From Pedobacter sp. ok626 (GTDB lineage Bacteria; Bacteroidota; Bacteroidia; Sphingobacteriales; Sphingobacteriaceae), in contig NZ_FNEX01000016.1 of NCBI RefSeq assembly GCF_900100435.1, positions 62,001 through 126,000 of the forward strand: a stretch of 64,000 nt of DNA, in the 5' to 3' direction. A program made the position numbers and the translations under genes. The notes beneath the pieces are model-generated. The model worked only from the letters and a program-made list of their open reading frames with translations, searched no databases and was not told where the DNA came from. Positions within the stretch are counted from its first letter, which is position 1, and the number at the start of each line of letters is the position of its first letter. Positions 14,734-24,500 of this stretch are shown piece after piece.

Positions 14734-17700
14734 ATGTATAAAATTTATACGGAGAAACTGGCTATGTCTAGTGTCCATCTCCATAAACTATTGGTCATTA
14801 TGCGTCTAACCACCGTCATACTCATAGCTACATTTATGCAAGTTAGTGCCGCCACCTTTGGCCAGCGGGTAACACTCAACGAACAGAAATCGTCAATTGA
14901 AACCGTCCTCAAAAAAATAAGATCACAAACCGGCTATGACTTTTTATTTGAACGTAAGTTGATAAAAGAAGCCGGGCTGGTAGATCTTAAACTTAACAAT
15001 GTAACTTTAGACGAGGCACTGAAGGCGTTATTTAGCCAAATTCCGCTTAGCTATAACATTGACGGCAAAATTGTAGTCATTGAAGCAAAAAAAAAATCTG
15101 TATTGGATAAAGTTATAGATCTCTTCAGTGAAATCGACGTAAAAGGCAGGGTAGTAGATGAAGAAGGTAAACCCTTGCCAGGGGCAACCATAAGCATTAT
15201 CTTTCAGGAATCGTCTGAAAATAAGAAGACAGGAGATTTTTCAATGATGGTTAAAGGCCGAAAAGCTGTTGCAGTAACCGATGCGGCCGGAGAATTTGAA
15301 CTGAAAAATGTTGATGAAAAAGCATTTATCGTTATTTCTTATACGGGGTATCAGGATTATCCGGTTAAACCTGCAAAAGAACTCGGGACGATTAAAATGA
15401 AACTTTCTGGAAACCTCGAAGAGGTAATAGTAAGTACCGGTTATCAAAAAATATCAAAAGAACGGAGTGCCGGTTCTTTTGCCAAACCAGATATGGACGT
15501 TGTATCCAACAGAGCAACAAGTATGAATATCATTCAGCGTTTAGACGGTTTAGTACCTGGACTGGTAATCAATAATTCTCCAACATCAGGAAAGCAGCAG
15601 TTTCTGATCCGTGGCCTAACAACCTTACCTACAATCCAAAATTATACCAGTGCTTCTCCCTTATTTGTTGTTGATGGAATCGCGATCCCTGATATCTCGT
15701 CCATAAACCCACAGGATGTACTTGATGTAACGGTACTAAAGGATGCCACAGCAGCCTCCATCTGGGGTGCACGTGCTTCAAATGGAGTAATTGTGATTAC
15801 AACGAAAAAAGGAGAGAATAGTCAGAAATTAAGAATCAATTATGATGCATTTGTCAATTTTCAGGGGCGACCTGATATTGAATATTTCCCGGTACTGAAT
15901 AGCCGTCAGTATATCCAAGCCTCTAAAGAGACTTTTGATCCGGTTAATTTTACCTATAACCCCAATTATTCGCCAGTGCTGGGTGGCACAGGGTACTCGC
16001 CTGACAGGCAAATAGAATGGGATCATGCCAGGGGACTGATCTCAGAATCTGTAAAGAATGTAAAGCTGGACAGTTTGGGGGGGATCAATAACCTTAGCCA
16101 GATGAGAGATATATTTTATCGTCCGCAAATGCTGATGAACCATAGTCTCTCTTTATCTGGTGGAACTGAAAAATACGCCAATTATACTTCAATGGCATAC
16201 ACCGATAACCAAAATTATACGCCGGCTAACAAGGACAAGACTTTTAAAATAAACACCCGAAACGATTATACTTTTAATAAACAGATTCGGGCTTACCTTA
16301 TAGGAGATCTGACTAATCAACGAACGGCTTCAAACCGTGCAGTTTCCCCTGATAACAGGTTTCTGCCTTATCAGTTGTTTCGTGAAGCGTCTGGAAATAA
16401 TATAGATATGTCTTACCTGGGCCTTTTGCCTGGCTCAGACATCACACGATTATCAAGTCTGACCGGTCGGAATTTAAAGTATAATCCACTTGCGAACCAG
16501 GAAACAGGCACCACCAACAGTAATGCCCTAATCGCCCGCCTTACGTCAGGGATTACTGTTAACCTTTCTAACGGACTGCGGTATGAAGGCGTATTTGGTT
16601 ATCTTAGAGGGACAAACCGGACAACAAACTACGACGACAACACCAATTACAATCAGAATATTCTGTTGCTTCAGTTTGCCCAGAATAATAATGGAACTAT
16701 CAAATATAATTTGCCCAATACCGGCGGCAGATACACCACTTCCAATTTAACAGATGAAAACTGGACAATTAGAAATCAGCTGGTATACGATTATGCTTCA
16801 AGCAACCAGCTTCATCAGGTTACCGCACTGGCAGGGTATGAGGAGCAGGAGCAGAAAAACATAGTCACCCGAAGTACAGTTTATGGTTACGATCGGAATG
16901 CGGAAACTGCTGCGTTACTGGATTACAATTTATTGGCAACAACTGGTATAGCAGGAGGCATTCTTCCTACACTCGCAGGTAATGCAAAGTTTGGTGCAAA
17001 TTCGACGCTTGGTGAAGCTCCTTTTGCACAGCATGAATCGTTGTTAAGGTTCAGATCTTATTATGCCAACCTGGGCTATACCTATGATAAAAAATACACT
17101 TTAAATGCTAGCTGGAGACAGGATAAAAGCAATCTTTTTGGGATCAATAAGTCTGCACAGCGTAAACCTGCTTGGAGCATTGGCGGTAAATGGACGATTA
17201 GCAAGGAAGCGTTTATTCAAGACAACAGCATTATTAACGACCTGTCGGCCAGAATTACTTATGGTATAGGAGGAAATTCTCCCTTACCCGGAAAAAGTGC
17301 AAGCCAGGATGTGTTGGCACCTGTTGGGAATGTTTACGTTCCTGGAGGACAGGGATACAGGATACTTACCGCCGGTAATAAAAACCTAACCTGGGAGCAG
17401 ACCCGAACACTTAATGTCGGCCTGGATTTTTCTTTGCTGGATCGTCGCCTGAATGCTTCACTTGATTTCTATCAGAAGAAATCAACCGATCTGATCGGAC
17501 CACTGGAGGTAAATCCATTTACCGGTTTCCCTACTATTGTAGGCAATGTGGGAGATCTTTCAAATACGGGGGTAGAAGCTTCTATTAATTCTGTAAATAT
17601 CCGGAGCCATAACTTCCAATGGAGCAGCTCCTTTACCATGTCATATAACAAAAATAAAATCACTAAGATCAATTTACTAACAGCTGTAAGTACTGGGCGC

Positions 17701-18423
17701 GACAAACTCAATGCTCAGTATTTGCAGGATTATCCAGCGTTCTCGGTGTTTGCTTATAATTATGCGGGGCTTGATGCTGCCGGAAACCCATTGGTGAGAC
17801 TTTCAGACGGCAGCACTTCGTTAGGTATGACCGATTTGGAGCTACCCAAAGCAGATGATGTATTGTTTAAGGGGGTATTTCAGCCAGCATGGAGTGGCGG
17901 ATTGTCCAACACATTCGGATATAAAGGTTTTTCGTTCAGTATCAATGTCATTTACAACCTTGGTCATGTCATGTTCCGTGATGTAAATCGTACCTATGAG
18001 GAATCTACAAATGGTTATGGCTTCATCGCAAATCAGAGTTTTCAAAGCGGCAATCTGCATGCTGAATTTGCCAATCGCTGGCAAAAATCCGGTGATGAAA
18101 GTATAACCAATATTCCTGGCTATAAATCAAGAGCCGATAATTTAAAAAGAAACACGGACTATTATAGTTATGGTAACCTGAATGTAGTGAGCGCCTCGTA
18201 TATGAAAATTAGAGACCTAGGGCTTACTTATACATTTCCCCGGTCTATAGCCTCCAAAATAAAAGTTGAAGGCCTGAGTCTGCGTGCAGGGATGACCAAT
18301 ATTATGCTTTGGAAAGCCAATGATTATGACATTGATCCTGAATTTCAGGATGCGCGCTATGGCTTAAGAACGTTGCCTACAGGGCAAAATGCATTTAATG
18401 TAGGCATCCATTTAACCTTATAA
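14734..18423 (+). CDS. SusC/RagA TonB-dependent outer-membrane transporter with STN domain
   Basis: The 1229-residue protein begins with a short pre-sequence and a signal peptide (about residues 21-43, ending SAATFGQ). An STN domain follows at about 48-115 (SIETVLKKIRSQTGYDFLF, NNVTLDEALKALF), then a carboxypeptidase-like domain at 132-215 (DVKGRVVDEEGKPLPGATI). The plug has VVDGIAIPDISSINPQDV and DATAASIWGARASNGVIVI, and a 22-strand barrel fills the rest. It imports a ligand bound by the partner SusD using TonB energy. The STN domain contacts periplasmic FecR and reports ligand transport to the sigma factor. Substrate cannot be told, because no degradative enzyme is in this operon. Confidence 0.93.
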   Translation: MYKIYTEKLAMSSVHLHKLLVIMRLTTVILIATFMQVSAATFGQRVTLNEQKSSIETVLKKIRSQTGYDFLFERKLIKEAGLVDLKLNNVTLDEALKALFSQIPLSYNIDGKIVVIEAKKKSVLDKVIDLFSEIDVKGRVVDEEGKPLPGATISIIFQESSENKKTGDFSMMVKGRKAVAVTDAAGEFELKNVDEKAFIVISYTGYQDYPVKPAKELGTIKMKLSGNLEEVIVSTGYQKISKERSAGSFAKPDMDVVSNRATSMNIIQRLDGLVPGLVINNSPTSGKQQFLIRGLTTLPTIQNYTSASPLFVVDGIAIPDISSINPQDVLDVTVLKDATAASIWGARASNGVIVITTKKGENSQKLRINYDAFVNFQGRPDIEYFPVLNSRQYIQASKETFDPVNFTYNPNYSPVLGGTGYSPDRQIEWDHARGLISESVKNVKLDSLGGINNLSQMRDIFYRPQMLMNHSLSLSGGTEKYANYTSMAYTDNQNYTPANKDKTFKINTRNDYTFNKQIRAYLIGDLTNQRTASNRAVSPDNRFLPYQLFREASGNNIDMSYLGLLPGSDITRLSSLTGRNLKYNPLANQETGTTNSNALIARLTSGITVNLSNGLRYEGVFGYLRGTNRTTNYDDNTNYNQNILLLQFAQNNNGTIKYNLPNTGGRYTTSNLTDENWTIRNQLVYDYASSNQLHQVTALAGYEEQEQKNIVTRSTVYGYDRNAETAALLDYNLLATTGIAGGILPTLAGNAKFGANSTLGEAPFAQHESLLRFRSYYANLGYTYDKKYTLNASWRQDKSNLFGINKSAQRKPAWSIGGKWTISKEAFIQDNSIINDLSARITYGIGGNSPLPGKSASQDVLAPVGNVYVPGGQGYRILTAGNKNLTWEQTRTLNVGLDFSLLDRRLNASLDFYQKKSTDLIGPLEVNPFTGFPTIVGNVGDLSNTGVEASINSVNIRSHNFQWSSSFTMSYNKNKITKINLLTAVSTGRDKLNAQYLQDYPAFSVFAYNYAGLDAAGNPLVRLSDGSTSLGMTDLELPKADDVLFKGVFQPAWSGGLSNTFGYKGFSFSINVIYNLGHVMFRDVNRTYEESTNGYGFIANQSFQSGNLHAEFANRWQKSGDESITNIPGYKSRADNLKRNTDYYSYGNLNVVSASYMKIRDLGLTYTFPRSIASKIKVEGLSLRAGMTNIMLWKANDYDIDPEFQDARYGLRTLPTGQNAFNVGIHLTL

Positions 18424-18434
18424 ATACTAAAGCC

Positions 18435-19907
18435 ATGTTTTACAATATAAATATTATAAAAATAGCTGTCCTTACGATATTAACGATAAGTTTCAGTTCT
18501 TGCAAAAAAGACTTCCTTGAGGTTGTTCCAAAAGGCGTTGCCATTGCTACCAATACCTCAGATTATGAGCGTTTGCTGAATGATCCTAATCTCAACATCC
18601 TATTGTCGGCCTCGCAAATAGTGATGTCTGATGAATTGGCTGGATTTATGCCATTATACTCTGTGGGATCAGGAGTTGCCACTGTAAGTGATCAAAAAGC
18701 ATTTGAGTACCAGGATGATATTTATTTAGCAGCTGAAAGTAGCTCGGAACTGACTCAGCTTGAAAGACAATTGTATACCTACAATAAGGTGATCAACGAG
18801 GTAATGGAATCTAAAGAGGGGAATGATAACCAGAAAAAAGCATTACTTTCCGAAGCTCTTGCTGGCAGGGCATGGGTCCATTTTATCCTGATCAACTATT
18901 ATGGCAAACCCTATAATTCCGCAACCGCCGCTTCGGATCCTGGTATTCCATTGGTGACAATAGCTGATGTAACCCGTACTACCTTTACACGTGCTTCAGT
19001 ACAAGCGGCGTACGACCTGATTATTACTGATTTAACCAAGGCTATCCCTGATTTACCTGTTCAGATCATCAGCAGACACCGTATGTCAAAATCTGCCGCA
19101 GAGGCTATTCTAGGGAAAGTATATGTATATATGCAGCAATTTGATAAGGCCTTACCGGCATTGACATCGTCTGTTTCAAATCTATCAAATGCAAGCATCT
19201 CGGTAGGATTGTACGACTTCAACGGGGCATTCAATGTTGGAGGAGCTTTTTATCCCGCCAATCCTATTACAGGGCCCAACCGTTTTAACCTGGCTACTGA
19301 TAAAGAGGTTCTGTATTTTAAAAACTTCCTCAATTATTACAGTTATATTTATTCCGGTATTCCGGTAAGTCCCCAAACTGCAGCATTGTACATAAAAGAA
19401 GATCTGCGCCTCAATTTTTTCACGACTTCTCCTTTCCCGCCAACCGGGGCCATATATCCGAATAAAATGATGAGGTGTTATGGCAGGTATAACAATATGG
19501 GCATAAATGTTCCCGATATCTATCTGTTAAAGGCCGAATGCGAATCACGTACAGGTGACCTTACAAACGCAGTTAATGACCTGGTCACTTTCCGTAAAAC
19601 AAGAATGCAGAAAGATGTGGCAAACGCAGCAGATGTCCCGGCAAGTATTGCTTCGGATAACGTGGCGCTTACTAAATATATCTTAGAAGAAAGGATCAGG
19701 GAGTTTGCAACCACAGGTGAACGCTGGTGGGATATGCGCCGGCTCTCCGTTGATGATACCTACAAATCGACCGTTGGCATGGTACATAACGTGTATGATG
19801 CATCGGGCAACGTTATAAAATCTTATCCTTTAAAGCCGGAAAGATTAACATTTCGTTTTCCTCAATACATTATAACTGCGAACCCCGGTTTGAAACAAAA
19901 TCCATAA
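18435..19907 (+). CDS. SusD/RagB-family surface nutrient-binding lipoprotein
   Basis: The 490-residue protein has a lipoprotein signal ending ISFSSCKKDF, so Cys at about residue 23 is lipidated. Motifs of the family follow: SEALAGRAWVHFILINYYGKPY, YDLIITDLTKAIPDLP, SKSAAEAILGKVYVYMQQ and the C-terminal LEERIREFATTGERWWDMRR. It sits as a lid on the preceding SusC, 11 bases upstream, and delivers substrate to it at the cell surface. The protein is slightly smaller than typical glycan-binding SusD proteins, and the TlpA-like gene downstream suggests that the substrate may be a peptide or another non-glycan ligand; this is inference only. Confidence 0.92.
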   Translation: MFYNINIIKIAVLTILTISFSSCKKDFLEVVPKGVAIATNTSDYERLLNDPNLNILLSASQIVMSDELAGFMPLYSVGSGVATVSDQKAFEYQDDIYLAAESSSELTQLERQLYTYNKVINEVMESKEGNDNQKKALLSEALAGRAWVHFILINYYGKPYNSATAASDPGIPLVTIADVTRTTFTRASVQAAYDLIITDLTKAIPDLPVQIISRHRMSKSAAEAILGKVYVYMQQFDKALPALTSSVSNLSNASISVGLYDFNGAFNVGGAFYPANPITGPNRFNLATDKEVLYFKNFLNYYSYIYSGIPVSPQTAALYIKEDLRLNFFTTSPFPPTGAIYPNKMMRCYGRYNNMGINVPDIYLLKAECESRTGDLTNAVNDLVTFRKTRMQKDVANAADVPASIASDNVALTKYILEERIREFATTGERWWDMRRLSVDDTYKSTVGMVHNVYDASGNVIKSYPLKPERLTFRFPQYIITANPGLKQNP

Positions 19908-19947
19908 AAACAAGGACAAAAATTAAAAGATTTTAATAAAGAGAACC

Positions 19948-21360
19948 ATGAAAAAAATAATCATGATGTCCATACTATGCCTGTACGTAGGTATAGTATT
20001 CGGACAAAAAGGAGAAACAAAAGTCACCATTGAGATTACCGCTACAAGACCCGATTCTATCTGGGTCGCCGGCTATGGCGATGTTTTTTTTGCCAAACCA
20101 AGCAAAGACAATAAGTATGTATTGCATTTTAAGCACGAGAAACCTTTAAAGGTTAGAATGGGATTTGACAAGCCGGAAAAAAGGAGTATGAATTTATATC
20201 TGGAACAGGGAGACCAGCTGAATATCGTTACTGACTTTGATAAAAACACCTCATTTTCGGGCAAGGGTGCCGAAAATGCCAGGGTATTCCAGGAGTGTAC
20301 AAGGGTGTATGCATCAGCATACGAAAAGAAGAGAATGGAAATTGGTGATAAAATACTGAGCCCAGCAGATGCTATTAAAACTTATTATGACCTTGGGCAA
20401 TTGAAGTTAAATACGCTGGAAGCCAGCAGGCAAAAAGTTAGCGCAACATTTTATAATGACTGCTTTATTTCTTTTTCATGTGAAAAGCTGGGGCTACCGA
20501 TTTTGCTCCCAAAATACTATGTTACGCCAGAGAAAAAATTCTCTGAATGTATTCCGGATAGTTATTGGGATCTGGGAAAAGATATCCGAATAGACGACCA
20601 ATTCAGCACAAATCCTGATTATATGGGATTTATGACGAATATTTTTCCGGTTTTTTTAAGCAATAAGGAAAAGTTCAAACAAGGAACTTTAGACAAAATC
20701 TTGTCGCCTGAAGCAGAGCTGAATTTTAAGATTGCACTTGTTGAAAAATTATATCCGGAAAAGCTAAAACGTGCTGCTCTTTTTGGGATTGTAAATACTG
20801 CTGTGGTTAGCAGCAAAGAGCTATCCCTGATTAAGCCATTAATGGACGATTATATAGCTAAATATGCCACTGAAGCCCAGGCAAAGGAATTAAGAGCTAA
20901 TTACCTTAAAGTGGATAAGCTATCAGCCGGAAAAACGCCCCCACCTTTTATTTTAAAAGACCTGGACGGTAAAGATGTGACCCTAAAGGATTTTGCCGGA
21001 AAAGTGATCTACATGGATTTCTGGGCGAGCTGGTGCTCACCCTGCAGGTACGAAATGAAAAATGGGAGCCCTAAACTACATGCGAAATTTAAAGATAACA
21101 AGGATGTGGTTTTTCTGTACATCAGTATAGACAGTAAAGAAGAACCTTGGAAAAAAGCTATTGCCGATGATAAAATAGAAGGTATACACTTGCTGTCGCT
21201 TGGCGGAACAAATAGCCCTGTCGGAAAGGCCTTTAACATTACGGGTATTCCACATTATGTGATCATTGGTCGCGATGGAAAAATATTCGACAATAATGCA
21301 TCCAGACCAAGTGAGGATAAGACGGTTGGACGTATTAATGAAGCTTTAGGAGCAAAATAA
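19948..21360 (+). CDS. TlpA-like thiol-disulfide oxidoreductase with N-terminal extension
   Basis: The 470-residue exported protein begins with a signal peptide (MKKIIMMSILCLYVGIVFGQ). Residues about 25-110 form a beta-rich domain like DUF4369, and about 120-325 are helical. The C-terminal 140 residues form a thioredoxin domain: TPPPFILKDLDGKDVTLKDF, then YMDFWASWCSPCRYEMKN with the CSPC active site, and the cis-proline element ITGIPHYVIIG. It acts in the periplasm on disulfides. It is the last gene of the sigma/FecR/SusCD locus, 40 bases after susD. Such genes frequently close FecR-type SusCD operons in Pedobacter; their substrates are unknown to me. Confidence 0.9.
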   Translation: MKKIIMMSILCLYVGIVFGQKGETKVTIEITATRPDSIWVAGYGDVFFAKPSKDNKYVLHFKHEKPLKVRMGFDKPEKRSMNLYLEQGDQLNIVTDFDKNTSFSGKGAENARVFQECTRVYASAYEKKRMEIGDKILSPADAIKTYYDLGQLKLNTLEASRQKVSATFYNDCFISFSCEKLGLPILLPKYYVTPEKKFSECIPDSYWDLGKDIRIDDQFSTNPDYMGFMTNIFPVFLSNKEKFKQGTLDKILSPEAELNFKIALVEKLYPEKLKRAALFGIVNTAVVSSKELSLIKPLMDDYIAKYATEAQAKELRANYLKVDKLSAGKTPPPFILKDLDGKDVTLKDFAGKVIYMDFWASWCSPCRYEMKNGSPKLHAKFKDNKDVVFLYISIDSKEEPWKKAIADDKIEGIHLLSLGGTNSPVGKAFNITGIPHYVIIGRDGKIFDNNASRPSEDKTVGRINEALGAK

Positions 21361-21381
21361 GAATTTCATTGGCTCCTTTCT

Positions 21382-21425
21382 AACAAATCAGGCCTATCCG
21401 ATTAAACGGATAGACCTGATTTGTT
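21382..21425 (+). terminator. Long hairpin after the TlpA-like gene
   Basis: AACAAATCAGGCCTATCCG and its near-perfect complement (one mismatch) form a 19-bp stem with a six-base loop. No long T tract follows, so termination is likely but not certain. Confidence 0.6.
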
Positions 21426-21550
21426 ATACACCCTGCTTAACCAAAATATACCTTCTGCGTAAAGGCCTAGGCGCGCTTTGCTCCCCTTCAGGAGCCCAAG
21501 AGATGCCAGCCTTCGAGCAGAATGGTTTATTTTGTATCTTTAAAGCGGAA

Positions 21551-24500
21551 ATGACTAAACCTACTAACCTTCATAAAATTGCCACGCGAATATTACTAAT
21601 CGTAATATTCAACTGCTTTTTCATGCGCTCATTTGCTCAGTTATCCTTTGATCATTTATCGGTCACTAATGGATTATCTCAAAGTACCGTTTTATCTATA
21701 TGTAAAGACAGTAGGGGATACATGTGGTTTGGTACCCGCGACTGTCTGAATCGCTATGATGGTAGAGGTGTTAAAATTTACCATACAAACCCTGATGATC
21801 CTTCAACCATAAGCTCGGAAGATTATATCTATGCTTTGCTGGAAGATAAAAAGCAAAACCTATGGATTGGGACGCAAAACGGCCTTAATCGGTATATTCC
21901 TGAGAAGGATGCCTTTGAGCGTATCCCATACAACCAGAACGATCCGAATAGTATCAGCGATAAGATCGTGCTTTCCATATTTTCCGATAGCAAAGGGAAG
22001 ATCTGGTTCGGTACTAATCTAGGCTTAAGCATGCTGGAAAACGCTGCTTCCAGAAAGTTTAAAAGGTTTTTTCAAAAAGACGGGCTGGCGGGGAATTCTA
22101 TATACGCAGTTTTTGGAGATAGTAAAGGCAATATTTGGGTAGGGACTACTGAGGGCTTGACCAGGATGACCTTAAAGAATGGCGAGTATACCTTTACGAC
22201 CTTTCGTAATAATCCCGCTGATCTGAATAGTATCAGTGGAAATTTTATCAGAACCATTGTTGAGGATAAGCAAGGGAGAATATGGATAGGGACAGAAGCA
22301 GATGGTTTGAATTTGTTTATACCTGAAAGCGCTTCTTTTAAAAGATTTAAGTATAATCCTGCTGAGCCACATGGACTGAGTAATAACATTGTCCGCAAAG
22401 TAACTGTAAGTAAAAAAGGTGATTTATGGGTGGCGACCATGAACGGCTTGAATATTTTAAATCCACATACCTTAAGGTTTACCGACTTTAAGCACGATTC
22501 GGATAACCGTAAGAGCTTAAGTGATAATTCTATTAAGGACATTTATGAAGATAATCAGGGCTCAGTTTGGGTGGGTACTAATTTTGGAGGTGTAAATGTT
22601 ACCCACAGTAATACCATTCCATTTACGGTTTATAAATACAATAAATACAAGAACAGTATCAGCAGCGACATCATCAGCGTTATTGAGGGGGATGAAAAGG
22701 GAAATCTTTGGATTGGTACTGAAGGGCATGGCCTTAATTATTTCAACACTAAAACCGGTGAATTTAAAAAGTATGTGAACGATGCTCGTGATCCGGGAAG
22801 TCTAGGTAATAACACGATTAAGGCCATCTATCGAGATCGCAAGAACAGAATCTGGATAGGCTTATTTCAAGGGGGACTTGAGCTTTTTAACCCAAACACT
22901 GGTAAGTTTAAGCACTACAAACCTGACCCCATGAATCCCAGAGCGCTAAGTTTTGGCTATGTAAGCAGTATTGCTGAAGATGATCAGGGGAGGCTGCTTG
23001 TCGGTACTTCATCAAAAGGATTAAATGTATTTGATCCAGAGCAGGAAAACTTCTCTGTAATTAGTGATGTGCCTACCTCATCCGGGCTAAGGCTGAGTAG
23101 CAGTTACATTCGTTTTGCTTATACTGATTCCAAGAAAAATCTTTGGGTGGGTACACCACGGGGACTCAATTTATTAAAGGATCAATCCAAACAATTCGAA
23201 TTTTTCTTCAAAGGGAGTAGCAAGGATAGTCTTAAATCAGGTCAGGTCAATTGTATAAGGGAAGATCAGCAAGGTAACATCTGGGTAGGCTCTTTACGAG
23301 GAGGCTTGAGCCTTTATCATCCTAAAACCAATTCCTTTACAACCTATACTAAGGCAAATGGTATGGCGAGCGATAATATCATTGATATTTTGGAGGACAA
23401 TGAAGGTAACTTGTGGCTGAGTACAGACCGTGGCCTTACTAAGTTTGATAAGCAACGAAAATTCTTTAAAAATTATAACATTACAGATGGATTACCTGCC
23501 AATGAGTTTAACGTGAATTCCGCTTATAAGGATAAAAGCGGGAAGCTTTATTTTGGCAGCTACAACGGCTTAGTAAGTTTTACTCCCCGCGACATTAAGG
23601 TGAATACCCATGTGCCGAAAATTGTGTTTTCTGGTTTAAAGCTATTCAATAAACCCGTAGCCATTAATGGGCCAGATCATTTGTTGAATCAGGACATTAG
23701 TTTTACCAAGGAGATTACCTTTTCGGCAGGACAAAATATTTTTACCATTGATTTTTTAGCTTTAAGCTATATACAGCCGGGGCGTAATAAGTATGCCTAT
23801 AAGTTGGAAGGCTTTGAAAAGGATTGGAACTATGTCAATATTCCATCAGCAACCTATACCAACCTACCGTCTGGCAAGTATCGGTTTTTAGTGAAAGCCA
23901 GTAACAATGATGGCCTTTGGAATGAAAACCCTGCTAGTCTGGAGATTCGTATCCTACCACCAATGTGGCGTACCTGGTGGGCATACCTACTTTATTTTAT
24001 AGCAGGCTCAGCATTGCTTTATTTCATATTGCGCTTTAGTCGTAGACAACAAAGGCTGGAGTCGGAGTTGTATTATGAGCACCTGAATAATGAGCGGCAA
24101 CAAGAGCTTTACCAGATGAAACTGGATTTCTTTACCCGGATATCACACGAGATCCGGACACCACTAACCCTCATCTTTGCACCACTTGAAAAGCTGATTA
24201 ACCTCACTAAGGAAAACAATACCGTTAACCAGCAGTTGACGGGTATTAAGAGAAATACTGACAGGTTGCTAAGGTTGATCAGTGAGTTGTTAGACTTTAG
24301 AAAGATAGAAACAGGCAATGCCAAACTACAGGTTTCAGAACAGGAGTTGGTTTCTTTTTGCCGCGGTATTTACGATGCTTACGAAAGCCTGGCTGAGATT
24401 AAAAATATAGATTATAGCTTTAGCAGTACCGAACCTCAAATTCAGGTGTATTTTGATGTCAGCCAGATGGAGAAAGTGTTTTTTAACATCCTTTCCAACG

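Noticed and set aside
22072..22542. A 156-codon reverse-strand frame inside the sensor/regulator gene
   Set aside because: It lies fully antisense to a well-supported gene, is rich in Leu/Ser/Pro and follows the propeller repeat pattern of the forward strand.
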